64,000 bases of DNA from NCBI GenBank assembly GCA_016618085.1, contig JABLTG010000013.1, positions 124,001 to 188,000 on the forward strand. The letters run 5' to 3'. The notes below the pieces were generated by a model. The model ran no database searches. It was not told the origin of the DNA and saw only the letters and a program-made list of their open reading frames with translations. The position numbers were made by a program, and so were the translations under genes. Source of the stretch: Neovahlkampfia damariscottae (Eukaryota; Heterolobosea; Selenaionea; Neovahlkampfiida; Neovahlkampfiidae). Within the stretch, counting starts at the first letter, position 1. Each line of letters starts with the position of its first letter. Shown piece after piece: positions 1 through 9,181 of this stretch.

Positions 1-1
1 T

Positions 2-3000
2 ATTCGTGTTAAATGTGATCATGTTATTTCTGCATTTGGTAGTACATTAAATGATCAAGAAGTTATCAAAGCAATGTCACCTGTTAAAGTATCAGAATGG
101 GGTACATTAAAACTTGATAAAACTATGGGAACAAATGAACCAAATGTATTCGCAGGTGGTGATTTATCTGGAAATGGAACAACTGTTGAAGCTACAAATG
201 ATGGAAAAACAGCATCTTGGTTTATTCATAAATATATTCAAGAACTTAATAATTTAAAAGTTCCTGAAAAACCAGAACTTCCAATGTTCTGTACACCTAT
301 TGATCAAGTTGATATCTCACATGAATTCTTAGGAATGAAATTTGAAAATCCATTTGGATTAGCTTCTGCACCTCCTGCTACAACAGCTGCTATGATTGGA
401 AGAGGTTTTGAAGAAGGATGGGGTTTCGCTGTCACTAAAACTTATGGAATGGATCATGATTTAGTTTCAAATGTTTCACCTAGAATTGTTAGAGGTTCAA
501 CATCAGGACCAAAATTTGGACCAGGACAAGGATCATTTTTAAATATTGAATTAATTTCTGAAAAAACAGCTGCATATTGGTGCAAAGCTATTTCAGAATT
601 AAAAGAAAAATATCCAAAGAAAATTCTTATTGCATCAATTATGGCTGCAAATATCAAAGATGATTGGATAACTTTAGCAAAAAGATCAGAAGAAGCAGGA
701 GCAGATGCTTTAGAATTAAATCTTTCATGTCCTCATGGTATGGGTGAAAAAGGTCTTGGTTTAGCATGTGGACAAGATCCAGTTATTGTTGAAGGTATTT
801 GTAAATGGGTTAGATCAGCTGTTAAAATTCCATTTTTTGCAAAATTAACACCAAATATTACACATGTTGTACCAATTGCAGAAGCTGCTAAAAAAGGTGG
901 TGCAGATGGTGTAACTGCAATTAATACAATTTCTGGACTTATGCATATGAGACCAGATGGAAATGCATGGCCAATGGTTGGAAAAGAAAAAAGAACAACT
1001 TATGGTGGTGTTTCTGGAAATGCAACAAGACCAGTAGCTCTTAAATTCGTTTCAGAAATTCACAGAAAATTCCCAGATTTTCCAATTTTAGCAACAGGTG
1101 GTTGTGATTCAGCTGATTCTGCACTTCAATTTTTATATTGTGGTGCATCAGCAATTCAAATTTCATCAGCTATTCAAAATCAAGATTTCACTTTGATTCA
1201 AGATTATATTTCAGGATTAAAAGCATTACTCTATATTAATAAGAAAACTTCATTCAAAGGTTGGTTAGGACAATCTCCACCAAAATTACAAAATACTCAT
1301 ACTGATATTGGATTACCAAAATTTGGTCCTTTCCTTCAAGAAAGAAGAGAAAAATTATCAAAAGAAGTTGAAGAAAAAGGAATTCTTAATGAATACAATA
1401 CTGCAACAAAAGAAAAAGAATCAAAAGTACTTGATGTTAAACCAACAATTAAAGAATTTCTTGGTAAAGGTACAGAAAGAATTGGCCAATGGTATCAACT
1501 AAATAAGAAAGAACAAGTTATTGCTCTTGTTAATGATGATATGTGTATTAATTGTGGAAAATGTTATATGACATGTTTTGCAAAAGGCACATGCGTTTTA
1601 ATGAGTGATGGATCTGTTAAAGAAATTGAAAAAATTCAAATTGGTGATTATGTTTTAGGTCCTGATTCAAAAGAAAGAAAAGTTATCAACTTAACAAATG
1701 GTACAGACCAAATGTATCAAATTACAGAAAAAACACATCACCATCAAAATTCAGATCAATTACCTCTTCACAGAATCAGTTATGAATGCAATTCAAAACA
1801 TTTATTAGTTCTTAACACTCCTTCATGGTGCAGAATTACAACAAATTCTTATCGTTCAGAAACAAAAAGTTTTTGTGTTTTCTATACTTGTTTAATTGAC
1901 AAAGTGATGGATGAAAATAAAAAAATCAGCACAGTTTATCAAAAGTCAAAAACATTCATTTGGAAAGATAATACTTCTAAAACATCTGCTTATGAAGAAG
2001 CTAAAAAATTCCAACAAAAAATTCTCAAAGAATTACCTGAATCTTATGATTGGCTTTGTGCAGTTGGTGATTATGAACATATTCAAACACCAATTAAAAA
2101 AGCAACAACTCAAAAATGGGCTCCAATTCTTGTTGAAAATAATCATTTCAGAAAATTATTAAATTCATTTGGTATTACTTCAGTTGAAAAAATGGCTTAC
2201 ATGCTCGGAGTTTGGATTGGTGATGGTACCACAAAAAAACCTGAAATTACAATTCATCCAGATGAAAAGGATCTTATTGACAGACTTTTTAATTATTCAA
2301 TTGAATTAGGGCTCACTCCAGTTTATAATGAAGAAAGAATTAAATTGAATTTTTATTCAAAATATGATGAAGAAAGATTAAAAAACAATCTCACAGTTAA
2401 CAATTGCTTCTGGGATATTATTACTCATTTTAATTTCCAAAAACAAAAATATGTTCCAAAAATGTTTTCCACTGAAGAAATTGAAATTAGAGAATGGATT
2501 TTAGCTGGACTTATTGATTCTGATGGTCATTTTAGAATTGACAATGAAACAGTTGCTATTAGTACAATTTATCCAACAGTTCTTGAAGGAGCTAGATCAT
2601 TAGCACATTCACTTGGAATTAAAACTTCAGTTAGTGTTTATCCTGAAAGAACTGATAGATCAGGTATTCATCACAAAAAATATTATGCTTTATATCTTTC
2701 ATCTTGTGATGAATTGTTCAGTGTTGTTTCAAAGTGTGCAATTTCAAGAAAATTTAAACCTTTTGATGGAAAACCAGAAAGAAAATCTATTTCTTTTCAC
2801 TTTGGTGTTAAGAAAATTGATGAAGGTGAATTTTATGGAATCACATTACCAGAATCTTCAGACAAACTTTTTATGATCGAAAATCAAGTCGTTGTTCACA
2901 ATTGTAATGATACAGGTTATCAAGCAATTAAATTTGATTCAAAAACTCATTTACCAAAAGTTCAAGAAAATGAATGTACTGGATGTACATTATGTGTTTC

Positions 3001-3112
3001 TGTTTGTCCAATCATTGATTGCATTGAAATGGTTGAAAGAAAAGATGAATATAATCCAAAGAGAGGAATTCAACCAGGTGATTTTACACATCCAGTTAAA
3101 ATTAAAGTCTAA
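2..3112 (+). CDS. DPYD: Dihydropyrimidine dehydrogenase (NADP+), 3' part, carrying an intein
   Basis: The reading frame is already open at base 2, so the 5' part of the gene lies outside the window. The enzyme reduces uracil and thymine, the first step of pyrimidine breakdown. The visible 593 extein residues match roughly the last 590 residues of human DPYD: the end of the FAD/NADPH domain (VFAGGD), the FMN barrel (SCPHGMGE; catalytic Cys in LACGQDP, codon 767-769; [12 protein letters not shown]) and the C-terminal ferredoxin domain with two 4Fe-4S motifs ([10 protein letters not shown]...C and CTGCTLC...C). No spliceosomal intron is seen. The frame is interrupted by a 443-codon in-frame intein between Thr and the fourth cysteine of the first cluster motif. 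Removing it restores CYMTCNDTGYQ, the conserved sequence. All eight cluster cysteines and the active-site Cys are kept, so the spliced enzyme should work. Confidence 0.97.
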   Translation: MRVKCDHVISAFGSTLNDQEVIKAMSPVKVSEWGTLKLDKTMGTNEPNVFAGGDLSGNGTTVEATNDGKTASWFIHKYIQELNNLKVPEKPELPMFCTPIDQVDISHEFLGMKFENPFGLASAPPATTAAMIGRGFEEGWGFAVTKTYGMDHDLVSNVSPRIVRGSTSGPKFGPGQGSFLNIELISEKTAAYWCKAISELKEKYPKKILIASIMAANIKDDWITLAKRSEEAGADALELNLSCPHGMGEKGLGLACGQDPVIVEGICKWVRSAVKIPFFAKLTPNITHVVPIAEAAKKGGADGVTAINTISGLMHMRPDGNAWPMVGKEKRTTYGGVSGNATRPVALKFVSEIHRKFPDFPILATGGCDSADSALQFLYCGASAIQISSAIQNQDFTLIQDYISGLKALLYINKKTSFKGWLGQSPPKLQNTHTDIGLPKFGPFLQERREKLSKEVEEKGILNEYNTATKEKESKVLDVKPTIKEFLGKGTERIGQWYQLNKKEQVIALVNDDMCINCGKCYMTCFAKGTCVLMSDGSVKEIEKIQIGDYVLGPDSKERKVINLTNGTDQMYQITEKTHHHQNSDQLPLHRISYECNSKHLLVLNTPSWCRITTNSYRSETKSFCVFYTCLIDKVMDENKKISTVYQKSKTFIWKDNTSKTSAYEEAKKFQQKILKELPESYDWLCAVGDYEHIQTPIKKATTQKWAPILVENNHFRKLLNSFGITSVEKMAYMLGVWIGDGTTKKPEITIHPDEKDLIDRLFNYSIELGLTPVYNEERIKLNFYSKYDEERLKNNLTVNNCFWDIITHFNFQKQKYVPKMFSTEEIEIREWILAGLIDSDGHFRIDNETVAISTIYPTVLEGARSLAHSLGIKTSVSVYPERTDRSGIHHKKYYALYLSSCDELFSVVSKCAISRKFKPFDGKPERKSISFHFGVKKIDEGEFYGITLPESSDKLFMIENQVVVHNCNDTGYQAIKFDSKTHLPKVQENECTGCTLCVSVCPIIDCIEMVERKDEYNPKRGIQPGDFTHPVKIKV
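1574..2902 (+). mobile_element. Full-length VMA1/PI-SceI-type intein with LAGLIDADG homing endonuclease, inserted in DPYD
   Basis: 443 residues, close to the 454 of the yeast VMA1 intein. Block A begins at Cys1 ([14 protein letters not shown], then IGDYVLG). Block B is CNSKH, with the conserved His. The endonuclease has LGVWIGDGT (Asp at intein residue 217, matching PI-SceI Asp218) and LAGLIDSDG (Asp at residue 315, matching Asp326). Block F/G reads [14 protein letters not shown] then NQVVVHN, ending His-Asn, and is followed by Cys+1 of the extein. Further stretches resemble PI-SceI, such as [24 protein letters not shown] and SRKFKPF. These are the hallmarks of the eukaryotic VMA class rather than bacterial inteins. 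All splice residues are present, so autocatalytic splicing is expected, and both catalytic aspartates suggest a functional endonuclease. Its AT-rich codon use matches the host gene. Family assignment is from remembered sequence, not an alignment. Confidence 0.95.
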
Positions 3113-3211
3113 AAAACTAAAAAGTTTTATTTATTTTCTTTGTATTGTTTTATGTAATGATCGAGTTCAAAATGCATTTAAAAATTACATTTTGATAAAC
3201 CGAAAGTTGTG

Positions 3212-3216
3212 ATTGG
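3212..3216 (-). promoter_or_regulatory. CCAAT box (reverse orientation)
   Basis: ATTGG lies 23 nt upstream of the ATG of the MYND-finger gene. It is one of more than 30 CCAAT/ATTGG copies placed close to start codons in this window. The role as a core promoter element is inferred from position only. Confidence 0.5.
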
Positions 3217-3239
3217 TTCCACTTTTCATAAAGCTAGTA

Positions 3240-4177
3240 ATGTCAAATGAAACACTTCATCTGTTTTATTTGGAGAATTATAATCAACTTGAAATATACT
3301 CAATATTTTCTGATATACATTCATACACGTTAAATCAACTAAAACTAAAATACACTTTAAAAATTACACAAAACATACAAGAAATGAATTCAATTTTAAA
3401 CAACAAAGCCAATAAATTTATATTGTCTGCTAGTAGTGAACTGATCAATAACAACAAAATCAATTTCAAATCCTTTTTAGAAAATGGAGGAATTGTTTTA
3501 TTTTGTGGAATTTCTTCAAACGCTTCAGTTTACCACCAAAACATTTTTTGGAAAAATTTAGGCTAGATTGGAAAATAAGCACATATCAAAGAGATACATT
3601 TTGGTTAAGTTCAAATGCTCTAAATCTTGAAAATTTACCAAACTTCATTTCTTGTCACTCAAATTCACTTGAAAACGTTGGAATTCGAGATTCAATTTAT
3701 AAATCATCATCTGTAGCGATAGCTTATGGAAAATGTAAAAATGGTTATGTTGGTGATGTTAATGGTGAAAAAGATGTTCAAATAATTTTACTTGAAATGA
3801 TCAGTAAATTAAAACCAAAGTCAAAGTTGGGTTCTTTTAAACCAGATATATATTATATAAAGACTTGGGGTACAATGGAAAATTTTATGACCGCTTATGG
3901 TCTCCAAAAGGATGTCTTTGTTAAAGCAACAGAAATTCTTAATTCATTTAGAGAGGCTGTTGGAGACTGGATTGAACCAGAAACTTACCAAGAAGAAATT
4001 GTAGATGAAGAACCACCAAAAAAGATGTTAAAAAGAAATGATTCCAAATGTCAATATTGTAAAAAGACTGGTGTTGATTTTCAAATATGTAGTTGGTGCC
4101 AAAATGTTTGTTATTGTTCAAAGAAATGTTTACAACTAGATTCAACAAATCATCAACAAAATTGTTTGTTAAAATAA
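3240..4177 (+). CDS. MYND zinc-finger protein with a frame change in the middle
   Basis: The start is the ATG at 3240, 23 nt after an ATTGG box. The C-terminus is a MYND zinc finger: CQYCKK, then CSWCQNVCYCSKKC and a final H..NC. The N-terminal part (about 210 residues) has ENGGIVLFCG, YQRDTFWL and a late VGDVNGE element. I recall this layout from an uncharacterised glutamine-amidotransferase-like domain found with MYND fingers in fungi. Function is unknown; MYND fingers bind proline-rich partners. Frame 3 (3240-3560) must change to frame 2 from about 3561 on. The flanking residues (FWKNL then LDWKIS) run on naturally if one base were present near 3561-3566. The only GT-AG fix (3505-3566) would remove coding-like sequence. 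I therefore read it as an assembly indel, a recent lesion, or true frameshifting; the sequence alone does not decide. Confidence 0.75.
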
Positions 4178-4353
4178 AACTCAAAATACATTCAAAGATT
4201 TAATTTTGATTCAAATGAACATATTTCCTTGAGTCAACTTTGTATTCAATTTGAACAACAATTTAGTTAAACAAAAGTTTTATTTTTTTCAAAACTTTTT
4301 TAATAAAAAATTGATTTCTTTATATATAACACAAATACTTATGTTAACACCAT

Positions 4354-5133
4354 TTAATAATCTACAAGAGATCCAATTTGATTTTTCTTTTTCTTTTTTT
4401 TTTTTTTAACAATCAACATTTCACCATCTTCAACCATTGAATTCAAACCCAAAAGATCAATTTTTTTTTTTTCTGTTTCGGTTTTTTGTATCTTTTTTAC
4501 AGGTAAATCTTTTTTTTTTTCATCTTTTACTCTTTTAATTCCAGAATAAAATTTTTTTAATTCTTCTTCAACATCAACTTGTTCTTCTTTTTTTTCATTT
4601 TTTTCAAGATGTTTTTGTAATAAATCTTCCACTGAAATTTGTTCATTTAAAGCATTTAAAGTCTTAATTTCATCTAAATCATCAATCTTTTCCATTTCTA
4701 ATTTTGTAACATTTGACTTGTTCTCTAACAACCGCATAGCATCAGTTTCTTGTTCTTCAATCTCTTTTTGTACTGCTTCTTCTTCTGCTTTTGGATCATG
4801 CCATGCTTCATAATTTCTTGTACAATTATGCTCACAGTTGTATCTTGAATTTTTAGGATCTGTTTTCATTGTTAATTCAGCAGCACAAGTTGGACATTTG
4901 ATATAAAATCTAAAAACTTTTAAACCTAGATATGATTCATCCCAAACTGTTTCTTTTCTACTGTTGAATTTTTTACCTTGATAAAGGTATTCACCACAAT
5001 TTGTACAACGAACAGACATTGGCAACATCATACGTACTTTTACTTGTGGTGTTCCTTTTTTTCTTCCTCTTGGAATTTTAGATGGATCAAAGTCTGGTGG
5101 ATAATATTTGTTGATGACTTTACGTTCAGCCAT
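4354..5133 (-). CDS. YJU2: Splicing factor YJU2/CWC16 (CCDC94)
   Basis: 259 residues, no intron. The N-terminus MAERKVINKYYPPDFDPSK is almost the same as human YJU2 (first residues MSERKVLNKYYPPDFDP). A zinc-binding set of four cysteines follows (CTNCGEYLYQGKKF, then KCPTCAAEL), with RFYIKCP and MKTDPKNSRY, the family core. The family is known as a Prp19-associated step-one factor that helps dock the branch helix in the spliceosome. The C-terminal 120 residues are Lys/Glu-rich and low in complexity, as in other members. An active spliceosome fits the many short introns around it. The reverse strand carries ATTGG at 5178-5182, some 45 nt upstream of the start. Confidence 0.95.
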   Translation of the reverse strand: MAERKVINKYYPPDFDPSKIPRGRKKGTPQVKVRMMLPMSVRCTNCGEYLYQGKKFNSRKETVWDESYLGLKVFRFYIKCPTCAAELTMKTDPKNSRYNCEHNCTRNYEAWHDPKAEEEAVQKEIEEQETDAMRLLENKSNVTKLEMEKIDDLDEIKTLNALNEQISVEDLLQKHLEKNEKKEEQVDVEEELKKFYSGIKRVKDEKKKDLPVKKIQKTETEKKKIDLLGLNSMVEDGEMLIVKKKKKKKKNQIGSLVDY

Positions 5134-5196
5134 TGTTTGGTTTTATTCTGAGTTTAGTTGAAGTTGAAAACAAAATGATTGGTAGAAAGTTATTAT

Positions 5197-5622
5197 TTAA
5201 GGATTTACAATATAAATAATCAAATAGCAGAATAAATATAAAAACAATATCTTAAAGAGAATTTCTGAAAAGACTCTAATGAGTTTGATATCTTTACTTT
5301 TGATATCTGAAGCTACGTATTGTTTTTGTCCTGCAGAATTGATAATTTCTTCCATTTTGAAACCATTATGAGTTTTAGGAGTCAACCAAAGTCCAGAAAG
5401 ATAACCTTTTGTTTTTGGACGAACTTCAATGGATTCAGTTTCAATTAATTCAACCATAATATTATTTCCGTGAGTCATTGAACGAAATTTGATGTCACGA
5501 ATATATTGTACTTCGTAATCTTTAAAAACTATCATGATATTAATAAGGGAATTAATACTGTTTTCAAAAATGTAAGGGAAATTTTGTATATTTTTATTTT
5601 TCAATTTTCTTTGGTTTTGCAT
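5197..5622 (-). CDS. Small protein with a C-terminal membrane anchor, family unknown
   Basis: 141 residues from the ATG at 5622, which has a CCAAT box 28 nt upstream (5651-5655 on the plus strand). The first 30 residues are basic and Asn-rich. The central part (KDYEVQYIRDIKFRS, then PKTKGYLSGLWLTPKTH) looks globular. The last 25 residues are very hydrophobic (ILFKILFLYLFCYLIIYIV) and would place the protein as a tail-anchored membrane protein. I do not recognise the family. The C-terminal helix could also be the result of reading through an unrecognised intron, so the end is less certain than the core. Confidence 0.55.
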   Translation of the reverse strand: MQNQRKLKNKNIQNFPYIFENSINSLINIMIVFKDYEVQYIRDIKFRSMTHGNNIMVELIETESIEVRPKTKGYLSGLWLTPKTHNGFKMEEIINSAGQKQYVASDIKSKDIKLIRVFSEILFKILFLYLFCYLIIYIVNP

Positions 5623-6009
5623 TTTCGTTTAATTTTCGTGATTCTATTTCATTGGATATTTGGTTTTTATAGTGCGATAATCTAAAAATACAAAGGAATT
5701 TCATTTGATAGTTCATATTTTTTCATAAATAAACTTATTTGCTATAGTAGTGTTATTTAATCTCGTAAAAAGTATGAGGTATCTTATTTCTTTGTTACAA
5801 TAGTATGAAATTCAACAGCAATAATCCTTGTTAAATCCATCCTTGAAAATCGAATGTGTTGTTGAAGGAGGAAGCAAAATTCTTTAAGAATGATTCAGTT
5901 TTTCTCTAAAATAAATTTCTGTTGATTTTCTAACATTCATTAAACTCCATTGTGACAAAGAAAAAAAAAAAAGTTTTTAATTTAAAATGAATCCATGAAA
6001 ACACTTTAT
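5623..6009. other. Intergenic stretch, no gene seen
   Basis: 387 nt between the start of the small membrane protein and the stop of the DD3-3 gene. It holds the ATTGG box at 5651-5655 that belongs to the former. The rest is AT-rich with no open frame, no tRNA-like fold and no repeat that I can see. Confidence 0.6.
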
Positions 6010-7818
6010 TTATAAAAGAGCAACAATAAGTGAAATGGCAACAAAAAGAATGTTTGCAATAACTCTTACTGATGAATTAAATTCAGCACCTGTTACAACA
6101 ATGATACCTTTATGAGATCTGTTTGAAAAGTTGTTGTTTCTTGATGAAGCATATTTAAATGTACCTGAAGCTTTCATTTTAACAAGACCACCATCAAAGT
6201 AAGGAGTTGGAGCATTATTTAATTTCATACAATTTTGAATATCTCTTTCAGCATTAGCGTTGTTGTTATTGTTTTTAGCGAGTAATTCAGTGTAAGTGAG
6301 ACATTTTGTATTTGGATCTGATGATGATAAACCTGGTTGATTTAAGAAAGCAAGTTTGTTAATTAAAGCTGTATCTGGTTGACCATCAATTTCTCTTAGA
6401 AACATTGTTACTTTATCAGCCATTCTCATTTGATTGTGACCAGCTTCATCCATTTGAAGAATGTTTGAACGATCAGCTCTATATGTACCTGGATTAGCTT
6501 TATCAGTTGGACCACCTTCTCCGTCGTTTGGATTTCTGTTTGGATTATAATCTGAACCAACCCATTGAAAATGAATATAGTCATCACCTTTAACTGATAA
6601 TTGTTGAGGAGTGAAATCGTATTCAACAGCTGGATAAGTTTGAACAATATTTCCACGTTTTCCTCTCATACCTAAATTGTAGATTGTAGCAAATCCTGGA
6701 ATACCACCTGGTCTAGCTTTAATTTGAAATGCATGTGAACGATCTTGGAAAGTTCTACCGTATTGATTTGTGTTAAGAGCAAGTGAAGCTGGTGAAACCA
6801 TACCGAGATCAAGAGTTGGATCTTGTTTTACTGGTGATTTAGCACCGTTATAGTCAGCATCAACTTCAAAACCATAATCAGTTGTTGAAATGTTATATCT
6901 GAGACGGAAAGTACAAGCAGTGTTGACAGTATTTGGGATAGTCCACCAGTATGAGTTAGTATCACCTGTAACACCGTTACCAAGATGATTATCTCTGTTA
7001 TATGGTGATTGTAAACATTCAGGTGGGTCCATGTTCCATTTTCCTGAGTTTTTCCATGTAAAACCAGCACCAACACATGATCCTTGATTGTTATATTTCA
7101 TGAAAGTTGTTCCATCATAACATTCACCTTTATCAATAACGTTTTGACTTTGTGTTTGATAAAATTCACATCTTGAGACGTTATTTGTGAAAATAGCAAT
7201 ATCTCTCCATGGTGTTGGATGGAAATATGGGTAGTAGTCTCTTTCTTCAGGACATTCCCAACCAGATTTAGCTCCGTTGTTGTTTTGTCTTGTATATTTT
7301 GAAGTTGAACCTCCTAAATTACGGTCAGCAATGAAAAGTCCTTTGTTTCTTTCTCTTGTTTCACATTTTTGGTACCATTCGTATGGTTCGTGTGATCCTT
7401 GTCTTGTATCGTCTTTGTTATTTGTATTAAGACTATCAGTAGCAGCGTCGTTTTGATCTTTTGGAGTACCATCTCTAAGACCTGGAGCTGAATCTGAGCA
7501 CATATATTGAAGAACAACTTCACAATTGTTGTTTGGATTTCCGCAAGAATGTTGTGAAGTCCATTCAATTTTTAATTTGGATCCAACGTAGTAGTACATC
7601 ATAGGTGTAACGGTTTCTGGACCACCTACAGCTCTTGGGCATGCATAACCTCCTTTAGCGTTGTTTTGTGAATCAAAAAGACGATTTCCATTGTTTCTGT
7701 TGACATTTCTTTCACAATTTCTGTCATTTGATCCTCTAGGTGCGTGCATATATACATCAGCGACTATGGAGTTGATGATCAAGAGTGCAACAAAAAGAGC
7801 TAGTGAGTGTTTCATCAT
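6010..7818 (-). CDS. DD3-3 family secreted or GPI-anchored protein
   Basis: 602 residues, single exon. A clear signal peptide (MMKHSLALFVALLIINSIVA) is followed by DVYMHAPRGSNDR and NGNRLFDSQNN.KGGY, the opening I recall for Dictyostelium protein DD3-3 and its relatives in oomycetes and some animals. Other family-like parts: Cys-rich HSCGNPNNNCEVVLQYMC, the DYYPYFHPTPWRDIA segment, and a late DYIHFQWVGSDYNPNRNPNDGEGG stretch resembling a cupredoxin-like end. The last 22 residues are hydrophobic after a short spacer, as in a GPI signal or a single membrane anchor. Its molecular function is not known to me. It is transcribed divergently from the PfkB gene, with three CCAAT boxes at 7854-7933 between them. 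Its codons are less AT-biased than the neighbours, suggesting high expression. Confidence 0.85.
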   Translation of the reverse strand: MMKHSLALFVALLIINSIVADVYMHAPRGSNDRNCERNVNRNNGNRLFDSQNNAKGGYACPRAVGGPETVTPMMYYYVGSKLKIEWTSQHSCGNPNNNCEVVLQYMCSDSAPGLRDGTPKDQNDAATDSLNTNNKDDTRQGSHEPYEWYQKCETRERNKGLFIADRNLGGSTSKYTRQNNNGAKSGWECPEERDYYPYFHPTPWRDIAIFTNNVSRCEFYQTQSQNVIDKGECYDGTTFMKYNNQGSCVGAGFTWKNSGKWNMDPPECLQSPYNRDNHLGNGVTGDTNSYWWTIPNTVNTACTFRLRYNISTTDYGFEVDADYNGAKSPVKQDPTLDLGMVSPASLALNTNQYGRTFQDRSHAFQIKARPGGIPGFATIYNLGMRGKRGNIVQTYPAVEYDFTPQQLSVKGDDYIHFQWVGSDYNPNRNPNDGEGGPTDKANPGTYRADRSNILQMDEAGHNQMRMADKVTMFLREIDGQPDTALINKLAFLNQPGLSSSDPNTKCLTYTELLAKNNNNNANAERDIQNCMKLNNAPTPYFDGGLVKMKASGTFKYASSRNNNFSNRSHKGIIVVTGAEFNSSVRVIANILFVAISLIVALL

Positions 7819-7853
7819 AGTTGTTCCGTCTTTGTTGGTTTATGAAGAGTAAG

Positions 7854-7933
7854 CCAATCACAACTTTTTATTCTTCAAAGAGAAAGCAACAACCAATTAT
7901 TGTAGGTTGTTTAGATTTTTTCGGTTGACCAAT
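7854..7933. promoter_or_regulatory. Cluster of three CCAAT boxes in a divergent promoter
   Basis: CCAAT occurs at 7854-7858, 7893-7897 and 7929-7933, starting 36 nt upstream of the DD3-3 start codon. Three copies in 80 nt is the densest such cluster in the window, in front of a gene whose codon use suggests strong expression. Function is inferred. Confidence 0.5.
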
Positions 7934-8185
7934 AAACAACCAGAAATATTACCAAGAATTCTTGTTTGGTTCACAAAAATATTGGTCTCTCCCTCAAATT
8001 AATTCATGTTTCCGAAGACTTCATTTTAAGTAGATAAAGATTTCATAGCTTATTTTGGAGTTTTTGTTGGAACGTTCTTGGAAGAAGAAAAAAATCATTG
8101 TCCCTCTTAGGTGAAACGAATATCATTATTTTTCTCTAATTTTTTTGCTCAAAGTGAAAGTGTTTTGCTTCTAATATTTTGTCCA

Positions 8186-9178
8186 ATGAAAATTTTTGGT
8201 ATTGGAGCAGTATGTATCGATTTTTTGTCTTTTGTTGAAAAATTTCCAAAAAAAGATCAAAAAATACGTTCAAAGTATTCAGAAATTCTCTTAGGTGGAA
8301 ACTGTAGTAATGTCTTAAGAACTTTAAAACAATTTTCAAAAAATTATAAAATAAACTTAGTTTCAACCATCGGAAATGATTCAAATTCAAAGTTAATTTT
8401 AAAAACATTAAAAGAAGAAAATATAGAAAGTAAATTTATTCTTGAACAAAAAATGAAAACAGCTTTTACTTATATAATAGTTGATGAAGAAACCAGCACC
8501 AGAACTTGTATTCATTCTCCTTCAGAAAAAGAACTTCACATTAATTTTGAAATAAAAAATGAAGAAATAGATTTCCTATTTCTTGATGGAAGACAATTAA
8601 CACCTTCTGTTCTTGATTTCATTTCAAAATTAAAAGACGTTCAAATTTTATTGGATTACGAAAAATTTCGAAATGAAGAGATGGAAAAAGAGTTTTTATT
8701 AAAGAAAGTTAATTATTTAGTTTCGCCCAAAGACCAAATTTTGAAACTTGGAAAAGATAAAAATTTGTTGATTTGTATGAAAAGGATTTTAGAAGAGTAC
8801 AGCAATTTAAATTTCTTGATATCAACGCTGGGAAAAGAAGGATCATTGATGATGTATAAAGGTGAAGAAAACTCAAATTTTGATGAAGTTAACAGTCTTG
8901 AACAAATGAGAACTTTTATTTTTTCAACAGTTGTTAAACCTTTTTCATTTTTTGGTTATACCATTTTATATGCCAAAATATATGAAGTTAAAGATAATTT
9001 AGTTGATACAACAGGATGTGGTGATGCATTTAGTGCATCAGTTGTTCATGGAATATTGATGAATTTTGAAAAGGAAAAAATTTTAAAATTTGCATCAAGA
9101 GTTAGTGCTGAAAAATGTAAATATATTGGTGGTTGTGGGAAATATAATATTAATTCCATCATGGATGAATTTAATTGA
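8186..9178 (+). CDS. PfkB/ribokinase-family sugar kinase
   Basis: 330 residues from the ATG at 8186. The frame is open further upstream but only with a GTG codon at 8111, and homology starts at MKIFGIGAVCIDFLSFVEKFP. Family marks: the glycine pair with N (LLGGNCSNVLRTL), and near the C-terminus the ATP/catalytic signature DTTGCGDAFSASVVHG, in which the Asp is the catalytic base (usual form DTxGAGD). Members phosphorylate ribose, fructose, adenosine or similar sugars with ATP. The exact substrate cannot be read here; a ketohexokinase-like role is one option. The stop (TGA, 9176-9178) is 3 nt from the stop of the convergent HBS1 gene, so the two mRNAs must overlap at their 3' ends. Confidence 0.88.
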   Translation: MKIFGIGAVCIDFLSFVEKFPKKDQKIRSKYSEILLGGNCSNVLRTLKQFSKNYKINLVSTIGNDSNSKLILKTLKEENIESKFILEQKMKTAFTYIIVDEETSTRTCIHSPSEKELHINFEIKNEEIDFLFLDGRQLTPSVLDFISKLKDVQILLDYEKFRNEEMEKEFLLKKVNYLVSPKDQILKLGKDKNLLICMKRILEEYSNLNFLISTLGKEGSLMMYKGEENSNFDEVNSLEQMRTFIFSTVVKPFSFFGYTILYAKIYEVKDNLVDTTGCGDAFSASVVHGILMNFEKEKILKFASRVSAEKCKYIGGCGKYNINSIMDEFN

Positions 9179-9181
9179 ATT

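Noticed and set aside
1574-2902. Reading the DPYD insert as a spliceosomal intron
   Set aside because: It is fully open for 443 codons, does not begin with GT, is over 1.3 kb while all other introns are under 70 nt, and carries every intein block.
1-3112. Bacterial or fungal contamination as source of the intein
   Set aside because: The surrounding extein, base composition and codon use match the rest of the window, which has spliceosomal introns and eukaryotic tRNAs.
1308-3212. Several overlapping plus-strand frames across the DPYD gene
   Set aside because: They are shadow frames of the long DPYD/intein frame, rich in Lys/Leu/Asn and without any family pattern.
3505-3566. A 62-nt GT-AG intron that would fix the MYND gene frame
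   Set aside because: The removed part is not AT-rich like real introns here and encodes residues that fit the flanking domain.
6010-7818. Lytic polysaccharide monooxygenase
   Set aside because: The mature N-terminus after signal cleavage would be Asp-Val-Tyr, not the His required for the copper brace; the DD3-3 family fits better.
8111-8185. N-terminal extension of the PfkB kinase
   Set aside because: The upstream frame starts only at GTG and homology begins at the ATG at 8186.
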